Assembly: GCA_002212725.1 (NCBI GenBank)
Contig: MTCR01000143.1
Coordinates: forward strand, 1 to 64,000
Source: Sphingobacteriales bacterium TSM_CSM
GTDB lineage: Bacteria > Bacteroidota > Bacteroidia > Chitinophagales > UBA2359
Reading direction: 5' to 3'
DNA length: 64,000 nucleotides
Shown: positions 44,283 to 52,585 of the stretch, piece after piece
Numbering within the stretch: position 1 is the stretch's first letter
How the letters are laid out: each line of letters starts with the position of its first letter
Program-made: the position numbers and the translations under genes
Notes under the pieces: generated by a model
The model's input: only the letters and a program-made list of their open reading frames with translations
Database searches by the model: none
Told to the model about the DNA's origin: nothing

Positions 44283-45470
44283 ATGTTTAGTTCCCTTACC
44301 CAATACATTGTTATTACCTACTTGCTTTCTTGCCTGGGAGTGAGTTTATACCTGTTATTTGCCAAGGTAAAACTAAACGCCTTGTTGCAGAAAGGGGCCT
44401 TGCTGGGTATAGTGGTTTTTAGCCTGGCGCTGCCGCCGGTGGTAGATAAATTTTCGAGCAGTTGGGAGGGCAGCAATTACCAACCTTGCCTGCACCAACA
44501 CCCCATACCCGAAGTACTGCTTACACAATACTGCCCCGAATCGGGACAGGAAATGGAAATGTGCATTGAAATTGCCAACAAGGCCGAGCATTTTTGCAGT
44601 TGCCCCCGCATTACACAAGAAAACCTGCTGCTGTACAAAGCCAACCCCACTTACGATTGGCTGTTGCAACACGAGCAGCCGCTTAAAAAAGTTTTTTTGG
44701 CGCTGGCTGTTTTACTGCTGGGTAGTTTGCTGCTTAAAACCGGTTACCTGTATTATGTAGTTATAACATCGGGCAAAAAAACCATTTACCGAAACAACAG
44801 CCGTTTTATTATCCTGTATCCGCCCGGCCAAATGTCGGTGTGTTCTTTCAGGCTGCACCGGAAATATATTGTTTGGCACCGGTACTTAGACCTGCTGCCC
44901 GCCGCCGAACAGGAAGCCGTTTTGTGGCACGAAATATCGCACCTGCAACAAAAAGATACCTGGTTTAAAATGTTGTTGCACCTGCTGCAACCTTTGTGGC
45001 TGCTAAACCCCGCCTACTATTTTGTGGTAAACGAACTGGAGCGCATTAACGAATTTATTGCCGATGAGTTTGCCGTATCTAAAACAGGTAATGCCCAATG
45101 GTATGCCACCCTGCTCTTAAAACTTAAAACGCAAAAGCAGTTGCCCCTGGCACATTCATTTGCCAATAAAAAAACTTCGCGCCTTAAACAGCGCGTGCAA
45201 TACCTGCTTGGCAGCCGCCGCCGGTCTTTTATACAATGGGCACTGACCCTGGCATTTACCACCCTGGCCGCCATTTCGCTTTCGGGTATGGCCTTTTATA
45301 CCATGCCCGATGTATCGGAACAGTTTGATAAAATAAAATTGTACCAGCAACTTAACCTCGAAAATAAAAAAACCGGTAAATCTGTTTTTTGTAAAAACTG
45401 CCTTACCAAAAATGCTTTTGAACAGCCTGTACCCTCCCAACCGGTTAATTCATGGGCGCCCAACTTTTAA
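44283..45470 (+). CDS. M56 family (BlaR1-like) membrane metallopeptidase without large sensor domain
   Basis: 395 residues. Four membrane segments are predicted: three near the N-terminus (YIVITYLLSCLGVSLYLLF, KGALLGIVVFSLALPPVVD, FLALAVLLLGSLLLKTGYLY) and one after the peptidase domain (ALTLAFTTLAAISLSGMAFY). The zinc motif HEISHLQQKDTW has His216/Glu217/His220, and NELERINEFIADEFAVSK adds the third ligand. BlaR1 ends in a penicillin-binding sensor; here only about 50 residues follow the last membrane segment. An internal or short periplasmic signal is therefore likely. Confidence 0.88.
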   Translation: MFSSLTQYIVITYLLSCLGVSLYLLFAKVKLNALLQKGALLGIVVFSLALPPVVDKFSSSWEGSNYQPCLHQHPIPEVLLTQYCPESGQEMEMCIEIANKAEHFCSCPRITQENLLLYKANPTYDWLLQHEQPLKKVFLALAVLLLGSLLLKTGYLYYVVITSGKKTIYRNNSRFIILYPPGQMSVCSFRLHRKYIVWHRYLDLLPAAEQEAVLWHEISHLQQKDTWFKMLLHLLQPLWLLNPAYYFVVNELERINEFIADEFAVSKTGNAQWYATLLLKLKTQKQLPLAHSFANKKTSRLKQRVQYLLGSRRRSFIQWALTLAFTTLAAISLSGMAFYTMPDVSEQFDKIKLYQQLNLENKKTGKSVFCKNCLTKNAFEQPVPSQPVNSWAPNF

Positions 45471-45813
45471 CTCCCCAACATACGGCAGATACCGGCGTTC
45501 CGGCTGTTGCTGGCGCTACTGCCCAACCAAACTCCAACCAACATACTACATCGGGCATTCAAAACACACACGCCGTTGCAGAAGAAGATAACAGCAACAG
45601 CGGGGTTTTTGCCGGTATGCTCCCTCCTTTATACGCTGCGCTGCCACCTTTTAACCGGCTCATTGGGTGTGGCGGGTAAAATTGCCCCTGCCCCCTGTTG
45701 CAGCCGTTTTTAGCCCGCAAATACCGGCATGGTTTTGGCGGGCGAATTTTATTGTATTTTAAATTGTTAAATGCAATTGTTGCGGCATTCTTCTTAACCC
45801 CAAAACTAACACA
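45471..45813. other. Intergenic region without convincing gene
   Basis: About 340 bp. A 75-codon frame starts inside the M56 gene (45452) and runs to 45679; its Ala/Thr/Gln-rich product matches nothing I know and is left unannotated. Confidence 0.4.
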
Positions 45814-46692
45814 ATGGTATCGAAACACAAACATTTTTTGAGGTTGCCGTTTTACCTTGCCTTGTTGGTACTGGCAGCCCTGGCAGCGCTTACCTACTAC
45901 CCTGCAGATACTGCAATGTGGCACAACTACGCCGCCTCTTTTAATTTTTCGGATATTTTTTGCGAATTTACCCGGCTGAACCATTTGGTGCGCGAACCGC
46001 TAAACACGCTTACCAACGTGCCCTACCTGTTTTTTGGAACGGTCATATTATCGGTTACTGCCCGAGATGCTTACCGCAAAAACCGCATCAGTAAGTTATA
46101 CAACAACTTGCTTATAAGGCATCCGGTTTATGGCTATGTGTTGGGCATTGTGCTGGTGTTTATCTTTATTTGCAGCACGTTTTTTCATGCTTCGCTCATT
46201 GCATTGGCACAACAGTTAGACATGGCCGGGGTAAATGCCCTGGTACTTTTTCCAATTGCCTACTCGGCACACCGCATATACAACTACTACCGTTTCAGGC
46301 AGACATACCTTACCCGCCGCGGTTTACCGGCGCTTTTTCTGGGTATTTTTTCTGTGGCAACTATTGTACTTACCCTGTTTAAATGGCAACTCAATGCCAT
46401 GGTAGTGGTGCCACTGTTGGTGGCATTATCGGGCATGTTAATTTTTGTTGCCGAAATGATGTGCCCCAATGTTACCAACAAACGCTGGCTGGCAATTGCT
46501 TTCGGGGCCATACTTATTGGCATGTTTTTTTACGTGCTGGACGACCATAAAATTGCCTGCCATGAGCACAGTATTTTTCAGCCTCATGCTATATGGCATT
46601 TGTTTGCGGCCGCAGGTGCTTTTGCCCTGTACCTGTATTTGCGCAGCGAAAACATGCGGCACAAATTTATGGAGTACCGCCTTCACCTTTAA
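45814..46692 (+). CDS. Alkaline-ceramidase-like (CREST superfamily) membrane hydrolase
   Basis: 292 residues with about seven membrane segments. The CREST signature is complete: Ser121-x(3)-His125 (CSTFFHAS), Asp136 (QLDMAG) and His258-x(3)-His262 (QPHAIWHL). DIFCEFTRLNHLVREPLNTLTNVPY at the start resembles the CE-rich N-terminal part of alkaline ceramidases. The family hydrolyses the amide bond of ceramides or related lipids using a zinc ion. Many Bacteroidota make sphingolipids, so a ceramide-type substrate is plausible but not shown. It converges on the minus-strand anchor-L gene with 31 bp between. Confidence 0.82.
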   Translation: MVSKHKHFLRLPFYLALLVLAALAALTYYPADTAMWHNYAASFNFSDIFCEFTRLNHLVREPLNTLTNVPYLFFGTVILSVTARDAYRKNRISKLYNNLLIRHPVYGYVLGIVLVFIFICSTFFHASLIALAQQLDMAGVNALVLFPIAYSAHRIYNYYRFRQTYLTRRGLPALFLGIFSVATIVLTLFKWQLNAMVVVPLLVALSGMLIFVAEMMCPNVTNKRWLAIAFGAILIGMFFYVLDDHKIACHEHSIFQPHAIWHLFAAAGAFALYLYLRSENMRHKFMEYRLHL

Positions 46693-46723
46693 AACAACAG
46701 CGCCACGGGTAGCAGCAAGGCGT

Positions 46724-48031
46724 TTACCGAACCATCAAACGCTGATGCCAGATGTTGCTTTCGTTGGTAAGGCGTGCTATGTAAAGCCCTTTTTGCAGGT
46801 GGCTCACGTCTATGGCAGCGCTTTGGGCAAGGGTTTGCTGTAATACCAACTGTCCGTTGGCATTAAACAACTGCAATTCAACACCGGGTGCATTTACCTT
46901 TACCTGCAAGGTGTTTGAAACCGGATTGGGGTATAACAGCACCGGTGCGCCCCCCGTTTGAACAGGTATTGCAGTGCTTCCAACGGTAATTTCCTGCGTA
47001 TAAACCGATGTACAGCAGTAGTTGGCGGCAGAAAGCCTTACCGTATAGGTTCCTGCTTCGGCAAAAGTATGTGGCGCCGGGTGCCGGGCGGTAGAGGTGG
47101 TGCCATCGCCAAAATCCCAAGCCCAGGAGGTGGCATAGCGCGTATCGTTTTCAAAAGCTACGGTATAGGAGCCATCGGTGGCAACAAAGTAGGCAAATTC
47201 GGTAACAGGGGGTAATTCGGGCCCGCCGCAAAGGCTTTCAATCCCAATAAAAACGCCTGAATCGAGAACGCCGTCCATAACATCGGCCACAACTAATTTA
47301 ACATGGTAAGTTTGCCCCGGAATTACATACATGGGCGCTGCCAGTACGGTGGTAAGCCCGTCGTACTGCACATAAGCGCTGTCGGCGTTGTAGGGTGCGG
47401 TGCTTCCATCGCCGTTGTTTACGTAATAGCCGGTATTGTCAATCATGTTTACGTTGTTAATGGCAACCGGTATATCGGTTCCCGGAACCAAGGCTATATT
47501 GGTGTTGGGTTCATAGCCGGGGCCGGATACAAAAAAGGCAAAAGCATCATTAAAACCCGAACCCACAAATTCTTCGTATTCTTCAGAACCAAACACATAC
47601 TCAAAGTACAGGGTGTCTTCATCTAAAGAGGTAACATCAAACTCCAGCACACAGGCATCATAAGTGCTAATGCCAAAGGTGCCCAAAGCGGCATTAATAT
47701 CTTCGTCGCCGGGGCCGTTGGCAAAAAAAGTAGCGCTGCCGCTATTATTGGGCCCCACTGCATTTTGAACATTGCCCGATGTGAGCAGTATGCCTGCATT
47801 TAACCCCACATTGCTGGCCGAGCCTTCAAAAAAGCCCATTTGGGCGGCAGTATCGTTGGCAATCCAACTAATGTTGGACACCTCAACACAGGTTCCGTTG
47901 AAAAAATCTTCTACCATTACATTGGGGTTAACACTGCCGTCAACAAATAATTGCGCCCGGACAACAGAGGTTGCAGATACAAGGATTGCCAATACTACTA
48001 CAGGTAAAAACAGGGGTACATGTATTTTCAT
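46724..48031 (-). CDS. Choice-of-anchor L domain protein with PKD and T9SS domains
   Basis: 435 residues. Signal peptide (VVVLAILVSATSVVRAQ). The choice-of-anchor L domain (about 40-270) shows FEGSASNVGLNAGILLTSG, NGPGDEDINAALG, CVLEFDVTSLDEDTLYFEYV and FGSEEYEEFVGSGFNDAFAF. A PKD domain follows (WAWDFGDGTTSTARHPAPHTF, EAGTYTVRLSAAN). The end is a T9SS type A tail (LLYPNPVSNTLQVKVN, HLQKGLYIARLTN, HQRLMVR). It is likely a surface-displayed or released binding protein; its ligand is not known. Confidence 0.88.
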   Translation of the reverse strand: MKIHVPLFLPVVVLAILVSATSVVRAQLFVDGSVNPNVMVEDFFNGTCVEVSNISWIANDTAAQMGFFEGSASNVGLNAGILLTSGNVQNAVGPNNSGSATFFANGPGDEDINAALGTFGISTYDACVLEFDVTSLDEDTLYFEYVFGSEEYEEFVGSGFNDAFAFFVSGPGYEPNTNIALVPGTDIPVAINNVNMIDNTGYYVNNGDGSTAPYNADSAYVQYDGLTTVLAAPMYVIPGQTYHVKLVVADVMDGVLDSGVFIGIESLCGGPELPPVTEFAYFVATDGSYTVAFENDTRYATSWAWDFGDGTTSTARHPAPHTFAEAGTYTVRLSAANYCCTSVYTQEITVGSTAIPVQTGGAPVLLYPNPVSNTLQVKVNAPGVELQLFNANGQLVLQQTLAQSAAIDVSHLQKGLYIARLTNESNIWHQRLMVR

Positions 48032-48155
48032 GGTAACTCAATTTTTTATGGGGGTTAAAAAGTTGGTGCTAATATAAACAAATTACAGCAGTATTGAGGT
48101 TGGGGGCTTTTTTTGGGCGGCAGTTTCAGCGGGTTATGTCGGGTAGCGGTCAAAT

Positions 48156-48215
48156 ATATAAGCGGGTACTGTATGCACAACCACAAACGGTTGTGCGTAC
48201 AGTACCCGCTTATAT
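48156..48215. repeat. Long near-perfect inverted repeat (27-bp stem, 6-nt loop)
   Basis: Bases 48156-48182 pair with 48189-48215 (arms begin ATATAAGCGGGTACTG and end CAGTACCCGCTTATAT). The only non-Watson-Crick position is one T-G wobble. The loop is ACAAAC. Neither strand has a following T-tract, so it is not a usual terminator. It lies between two minus-strand genes. Confidence 0.85.
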
Positions 48216-48360
48216 GCGGAAAATTGGGCAATAATGCGGTGCAATTGTGTTTTTGTAATGTGTAAAACATACATTACACACCATTTGCGGCAATTATGCT
48301 GCTTTTGGCTACCTGCTTATTATGAGCAAACAGGTTTTTTAAAAATATGTTGCCAACCGG

Positions 48361-48642
48361 TTATTGTTCGTTTTCACCCTCGCCGTTATGGGTATTGTGT
48401 TTACCCAATATTTCCAGGGCTTTATCTAAGATGGCAGTATCTTCGAGGTAAACAATGCCGCCGTTGGGGCCTTGTTCAAAATGCACACCTACCGATTCGC
48501 CGCTATCGTAGTGAGTGCCGCCAAAATAATTGCGCACTGTTTCTTCCGACAAATTAAGCGCTTCGGCAATTATGTGCATACTGCCATCGGGTAAACTGTC
48601 TTTGATTTTTCGCAACTCGTTAAAAGTTATTGTAGTGTGCAT
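48361..48642 (-). CDS. Small HTH-type DNA-binding protein
   Basis: 93 residues. The N-terminal half has a helix-turn-helix look (FNELRKIKDSLPDGSMHIIA, EALNLSEETVRNYFGG), followed by HYDSGESVGVHFEQGPNGG and a short helix. Proteins of this length and pattern are common and well conserved in Bacteroidota, annotated only as DNA-binding. No function beyond that can be given. It is a lone gene. Confidence 0.7.
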   Translation of the reverse strand: MHTTITFNELRKIKDSLPDGSMHIIAEALNLSEETVRNYFGGTHYDSGESVGVHFEQGPNGGIVYLEDTAILDKALEILGKHNTHNGEGENEQ

Positions 48643-48913
48643 AGCTTATATGGTTTTAATAATGTGAATAAAAGTTTGCTGAAATTAACGGCAACTTTAC
48701 CAAAGTTACAACATTATGGCCGTTTTTTTTTGATTTTTTTTGATTTTAATTGTAACGGCAATTTTTTTTCAGGTAAAAGTGTTTTGCGTATAACCTTTGT
48801 ACAAACTGTTTATAAAACGGAAACAGCAATTCGCATATTGAACAGGTGGCAGAAATTAGTACTTTTTAACTGTTGGCTTCCTTTTGCGTTGTGAATGGTG
48901 TTGTTTGAGTGTT

Positions 48914-50056
48914 TTACTGTTCGGTTTTTAATATGCTGACGGCGCCGGTGGTATTGTTGCTGTTCCAAAGCACCTCTATTTGCGGGGTACCTTGTCCGTT
49001 TATAATGGTACCGCCTGTTACCGTCCAAAAATAAGCAGCTCCATCGGTTGGCGCAACCCAATATATGCCGGAAGCGCCGGCGCAGGCATTTTCCTGCCCC
49101 CAAATTTCGGGTTGTTGTGTACATTGTGGCAGGTTAATAACCGTACAGGGCCCTGCGGTATAATAAGGAAAGTAATGCTGTTCAAGGTATTGGTTAAGCA
49201 CAATAGCCAGGCTGTCGGCAAAGGCAAGGCGTGCGGCGGTGGTAAAGCGTATGTTTGAGTTGCACTCCATTTGTACGCCATCTATGTTGCCGCCGTTGTA
49301 TGAACTGTGCCGTGCTGTATTATAGCCGCCGTTAAAATATGGCTCGCCCGTGAGCGGAAAAGGAATGCCGGCAGAAGGAACACAGGGATAACCTTTATTT
49401 TGAAGCAGTGTGCCCAAGGCAAAATCACCCCGAAGCAACTGTGCATGGGTTTGATTGGTAAGGTTGTTGTTAACCAGGTTTTTTATACTGCTGCCATTTA
49501 TATAGGTGTTGGTATTGAGCACACTGTCTGGCAATTGCAACTCGGCGGTGGTATGCAAGTAGCCCAGTTCAATTCTTTGAATGGTATGTCCATGTCCGTG
49601 CAAATCAATATATAACCCCTTGCCAAAATTGACTGCAACCTGTTGTTTTGCAGAGTCAATAAAACCCTGAAACTCATACCATGCCTGTTCGGCAATGGCA
49701 TTTCCATCGGCGGCTTCTTCTATGTTGCGGTTGGCGTCTAATTTTTTGCGGTGCAGCAGGTTTATAATTACATGCGGGAAGCAACCGGTTTGTGCAGTAA
49801 TGGCTGCGGCCAGTTCATTAGCCAGTTCAAGGGTGTAAGAATCTTTAACCAACACACATCCGGCGCAACTTCGGTCGGGTATGTTGGCTGGTTCCAGATA
49901 ACCGCCGTGCGGCGCCGAAATAATAATGGGTATGTTTCCGGCAATGTATTGTATGTAGCCGGTATTGCCATAATACGGGTTGCCCGGTAAAAAGGTTTGA
50001 GCAAAGGTGCAAACAGCGGCAAACAGCCATAAGAAGATTGAAAAAAAGTATTTCAT
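48914..50056 (-). CDS. Secreted N-formylglutamate amidohydrolase-like protein with PKD-like tail
   Basis: 380 residues with a signal (IFLWLFAAVCTFAQ). The fold of the N-formylglutamate amidohydrolase family is suggested by IPIIISAPHGGYLEP, LLHRKKLDANRNIEEA, GKGLYIDLHGHGHTIQRIELG and IDGVQMECNSNIRFT, which supply the His, Glu and Asp of a zinc site. The C-terminus is a PKD-like segment (AYFWTVTGGTIINGQGTPQI) like that of the phosphodiesterase at 33138; there is no T9SS tail. The true substrate of secreted members is unknown; peptide or amide cleavage is likely. A -7-like TATATTTG (50155-50148, minus) lies upstream. Confidence 0.78.
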   Translation of the reverse strand: MKYFFSIFLWLFAAVCTFAQTFLPGNPYYGNTGYIQYIAGNIPIIISAPHGGYLEPANIPDRSCAGCVLVKDSYTLELANELAAAITAQTGCFPHVIINLLHRKKLDANRNIEEAADGNAIAEQAWYEFQGFIDSAKQQVAVNFGKGLYIDLHGHGHTIQRIELGYLHTTAELQLPDSVLNTNTYINGSSIKNLVNNNLTNQTHAQLLRGDFALGTLLQNKGYPCVPSAGIPFPLTGEPYFNGGYNTARHSSYNGGNIDGVQMECNSNIRFTTAARLAFADSLAIVLNQYLEQHYFPYYTAGPCTVINLPQCTQQPEIWGQENACAGASGIYWVAPTDGAAYFWTVTGGTIINGQGTPQIEVLWNSNNTTGAVSILKTEQ

Positions 50057-50245
50057 AATGCTGTTTTAAGCGGTTGTAAACAACAGTAAGCAGCCCTGTG
50101 CCAATAGGTGCGGCGCTTTACTGGCAAAAGCCTGTAACTACAGGTTGCAAATATAAACGTGCCTGCGGTATTGTGCAGCAGTATCGGGCAACTTGTTGGT
50201 TATTATTTACAGGTTGCAATGCGTAACTTTGCCCAAAAATTATTT

Positions 50246-51082
50246 ATGAGTTGCAGATTTTTCGGGTTTTTGGTTTTGCTGCTTTTTGCAAGTGGCGTGT
50301 TACAGGCACAAAACACGGTTCCGCTAAGTGTAGGGATTACCGTTGGTGCAGCTAACTACAGCGGCGATTTGTCTTACCACGCCGTTGAGTTAAAGCAAAC
50401 CAAACCGGCATTGGGAGTAGCGGGCATGGTAGGTTTTAACCGGTTTTTATGGCTCCGGTTGTCGGGCATGTGGTTTACCCTTTCTGCTTCCGATGCCGAT
50501 GCCGGCGACCCTGTTCGCAATGCCCGGAATCTTAGTTTCAGGAGCAGAATTTGGGAGGGCAGCGCACAGGTTGTTTTTACCGTGCCGCTTGGCAGGCATT
50601 TTGCGCCCTACCTTTGCGGCGGTGTGGCGGTTTTTGGGTTTAACCCCAAGGCAAAATACCAGGGCGAATGGGTAGCGCTGCAACCCTTGGGAACCGAAGG
50701 ACAAGGATTGGGGCCGGCACAAATGCGCACCTACCGCCGCAGTTCGTGGGCGCTGCCTGCAGGTGCCGGGCTACGCGTGAAAAGTGGTAAACACCTGGAA
50801 TTTTTTGTAGAAGCCACCTACCGCAAAACTTTTACCGATTATATTGACGATGTAAGCGGCAATTATTACAGCCAAACCGAATTGCTGCAAAAGCGGGGCG
50901 AACTGGCCGCCGCCCTTGCCAACCGCTCTGCCGAGGTAATTGGCGAAAACAATCTTTTTCCGGCCGGCTCTGTACGGGGCAACCCCAAATACAATGATGG
51001 GTATTATTTACTTACCCTTACTGCAGCATGGCAATTGGGCAGCAGTCAAAGCAGCCGCATGGAGCGTTGCTACGGATTTTAA
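50246..51082 (+). CDS. DUF6089 family outer membrane beta-barrel protein
   Basis: About 278 residues from ATG at 50246 (MSCRFFGFLVLLLFASG with cleavage after LQAQ). ATG at 50219 is the other option, but it precedes a TAACTTTG -7 box (50224-50231), which would lie inside the coding part. Start 50246 would leave a very short leader. DUF6089 features: LSVGITVGAANYSGDL near the start, APYLCGGVAVFGFNPKA, LPAGAGLRVK and EATYRKTFTDYIDDVSGNYY towards the end. The family is a predicted outer-membrane barrel of unknown function in Bacteroidota. Confidence 0.78.
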   Translation: MSCRFFGFLVLLLFASGVLQAQNTVPLSVGITVGAANYSGDLSYHAVELKQTKPALGVAGMVGFNRFLWLRLSGMWFTLSASDADAGDPVRNARNLSFRSRIWEGSAQVVFTVPLGRHFAPYLCGGVAVFGFNPKAKYQGEWVALQPLGTEGQGLGPAQMRTYRRSSWALPAGAGLRVKSGKHLEFFVEATYRKTFTDYIDDVSGNYYSQTELLQKRGELAAALANRSAEVIGENNLFPAGSVRGNPKYNDGYYLLTLTAAWQLGSSQSSRMERCYGF

Positions 51083-51154
51083 GTGGTGGCAGAAGGGCGG
51101 CAATTACCTGTTTAAGAGGTGCTATTTTGCCACATATTGTATTTGCCTGCTTTC

Positions 51155-52009
51155 TTAGTTGTTTGCGGTGCCGGGTTGTTCTTGAGGCCGTGCTTGTTTA
51201 TGTTTAGGCTGTTTAAAGTGTTTACGCCCGGGAGGTGGCACACCGGCACTATCGTTGGGAGCAAACGGCCGTGGCCGGTTTTTAAAATGTGGGGGTGGTG
51301 GTGGCAGGCTATCGGGGGTATTGCTGTTCGAAAACCTTTTTTCGCGTTGTTGCTGCCTGAACTGGCGCAGGGTGGCGGAGTCTTTTGCCGTAAGGGTTTC
51401 ACCCTGTCTTTTTTTCCAGATAATTTCTTTAATGCTGTCGGGAGGCGGGGTAAAGTAGTGGTTTTGACGGCGCTGCTGCATTTTTTGTTGCCATCGGGCG
51501 CTGTCTTTGGCGGCAGGAACGGGTGGGTTACCCAATTCTTGTTGGGGTGGCAACAGAGGCAGGGTATCGGCTTTGCCGGCAGCATTGGGCTTTTGCGGGG
51601 GCGGTTTTTTAAAGGGCTGACGCATAAACCACCTGTTAAACGGAGGCAGTGTGCCTTGTTTTTGGCGTTCCTGCATTATTTTTCTCCGGGTTTCAATGCG
51701 GTTAAGCTGTTCGCCGTTTAATACGGGTTGAATTTCGGACAGGAGCGAATCTATGGTTTCCTGCAATATTTCTTTGTGTTGCAGGTTCAGCTCTTTTATT
51801 TCCGATGCGTATTTTTGAAGAACCGGCTCTAATTGTTGCCTTTGCTCTTCGGTAGGCGCAATGGTTTCCATGAGTTTTTGCATGGGTGTTTCGCGCAGCT
51901 GCTGCAGGTTGCTTACCTGCGACTGCACAAACCTGCCGGTGCTTAATACGCCCAACACAAAGCCTATAAGCAGGGTAAGAAGGAGTATGGCAGTAGATTT
52001 AATATTCAT
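51155..52009 (-). CDS. Membrane-anchored periplasmic sensor-like protein (Spy/CpxP/CnrX-like)
   Basis: About 284 residues from MNIKSTAILLLTLLIGFVLG at 52009 (longer frame from 52030 possible). One N-terminal membrane segment, then a helical LTXXQ-like part (IAPTEEQRQQLEPVLQKY, EILQETIDSLLSEIQPVLNG) and a Pro/Lys-rich, low-complexity C-terminal half (PPPHFKNRPRPFAPND). The first half fits periplasmic Spy/CpxP or CnrX-type sensors. It follows the anti-sigma-like and sigma genes with 33 nt between, which points to a sigma regulatory cassette. Confidence 0.6.
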   Translation of the reverse strand: MNIKSTAILLLTLLIGFVLGVLSTGRFVQSQVSNLQQLRETPMQKLMETIAPTEEQRQQLEPVLQKYASEIKELNLQHKEILQETIDSLLSEIQPVLNGEQLNRIETRRKIMQERQKQGTLPPFNRWFMRQPFKKPPPQKPNAAGKADTLPLLPPQQELGNPPVPAAKDSARWQQKMQQRRQNHYFTPPPDSIKEIIWKKRQGETLTAKDSATLRQFRQQQREKRFSNSNTPDSLPPPPPHFKNRPRPFAPNDSAGVPPPGRKHFKQPKHKQARPQEQPGTANN

Positions 52010-52042
52010 GGCAAAATCTGAGTATAGCAATAAAAAGGCAAT

Positions 52043-52471
52043 TTATAAATCAACGATGTAGTACAGTTCCACATCTTCGGGGTTTAAATTTTCTATGCCG
52101 GTAATGGCATTCAGCGACAATGATTGGTAGTTGAGGTAGGTAATGAACAATAACACCAAAATGGCAGCCACGCCCGAAAGCGCAATGCGGCGGAAAGTAA
52201 GGGTCAAAGCTGTGCCAAAATCTACCTGGCGGCTGTTGCCTTCTGTTTGCAGTTGGTTAATGGCATCCATTACGCGGTCTTCAAAACCCGGGTTAAAGTG
52301 GTATTGCTGCCCTGCCAACAAGGCGCGCATTTGCAGCATTTGCTGTTGTTGGATGCGCAGCGCTTCGTTATTTTCCAAAGCGGTTTGCAGTTGTTGTGCT
52401 TCGTGTGGCGACAATTCTGCATCTAATGAGCGGAGCAAGAGGTTATATAATTCGGGCGGTATGGGGTTCAT
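52043..52471 (-). CDS. Putative anti-sigma factor
   Basis: 142 residues. A helical N-terminal part (IPPELYNLLLRSLDAELSPH) and one membrane segment near residues 96-113 (IALSGVAAILVLLFITYL) precede a short acidic periplasmic end. Placement between an ECF sigma gene and a Spy/CnrX-like gene, and the single-pass layout, are typical of anti-sigma factors. No zinc motif (HxxxCxxC) is present, so this is from context. Confidence 0.6.
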   Translation of the reverse strand: MNPIPPELYNLLLRSLDAELSPHEAQQLQTALENNEALRIQQQQMLQMRALLAGQQYHFNPGFEDRVMDAINQLQTEGNSRQVDFGTALTLTFRRIALSGVAAILVLLFITYLNYQSLSLNAITGIENLNPEDVELYYIVDL

Positions 52472-52585
52472 GGTAAAAGTTGTTTCATGTAAGCAAATAA
52501 ACGGGTTAAGGTAAGTGGTTGTTTTCGGGTTATTTTTTGCGTGTTTTTCAGGTATGGGTTTCGGGGTGCAGTTATTCTGGCAAGT

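Noticed and set aside
45452-45679. 75-codon frame overlapping the end of the M56 gene
   Set aside because: No recognisable features; it overlaps the M56 stop and has low-complexity composition.
48156-48215. Long hairpin considered as an intrinsic terminator
   Set aside because: Neither strand has a T-tract after the stem, and the stem is far longer than usual.
51119-51721. Plus-strand frame of 200 codons opposite the Spy/CnrX-like gene
   Set aside because: It mirrors the low-complexity Pro/Lys tail; no start context or family match.
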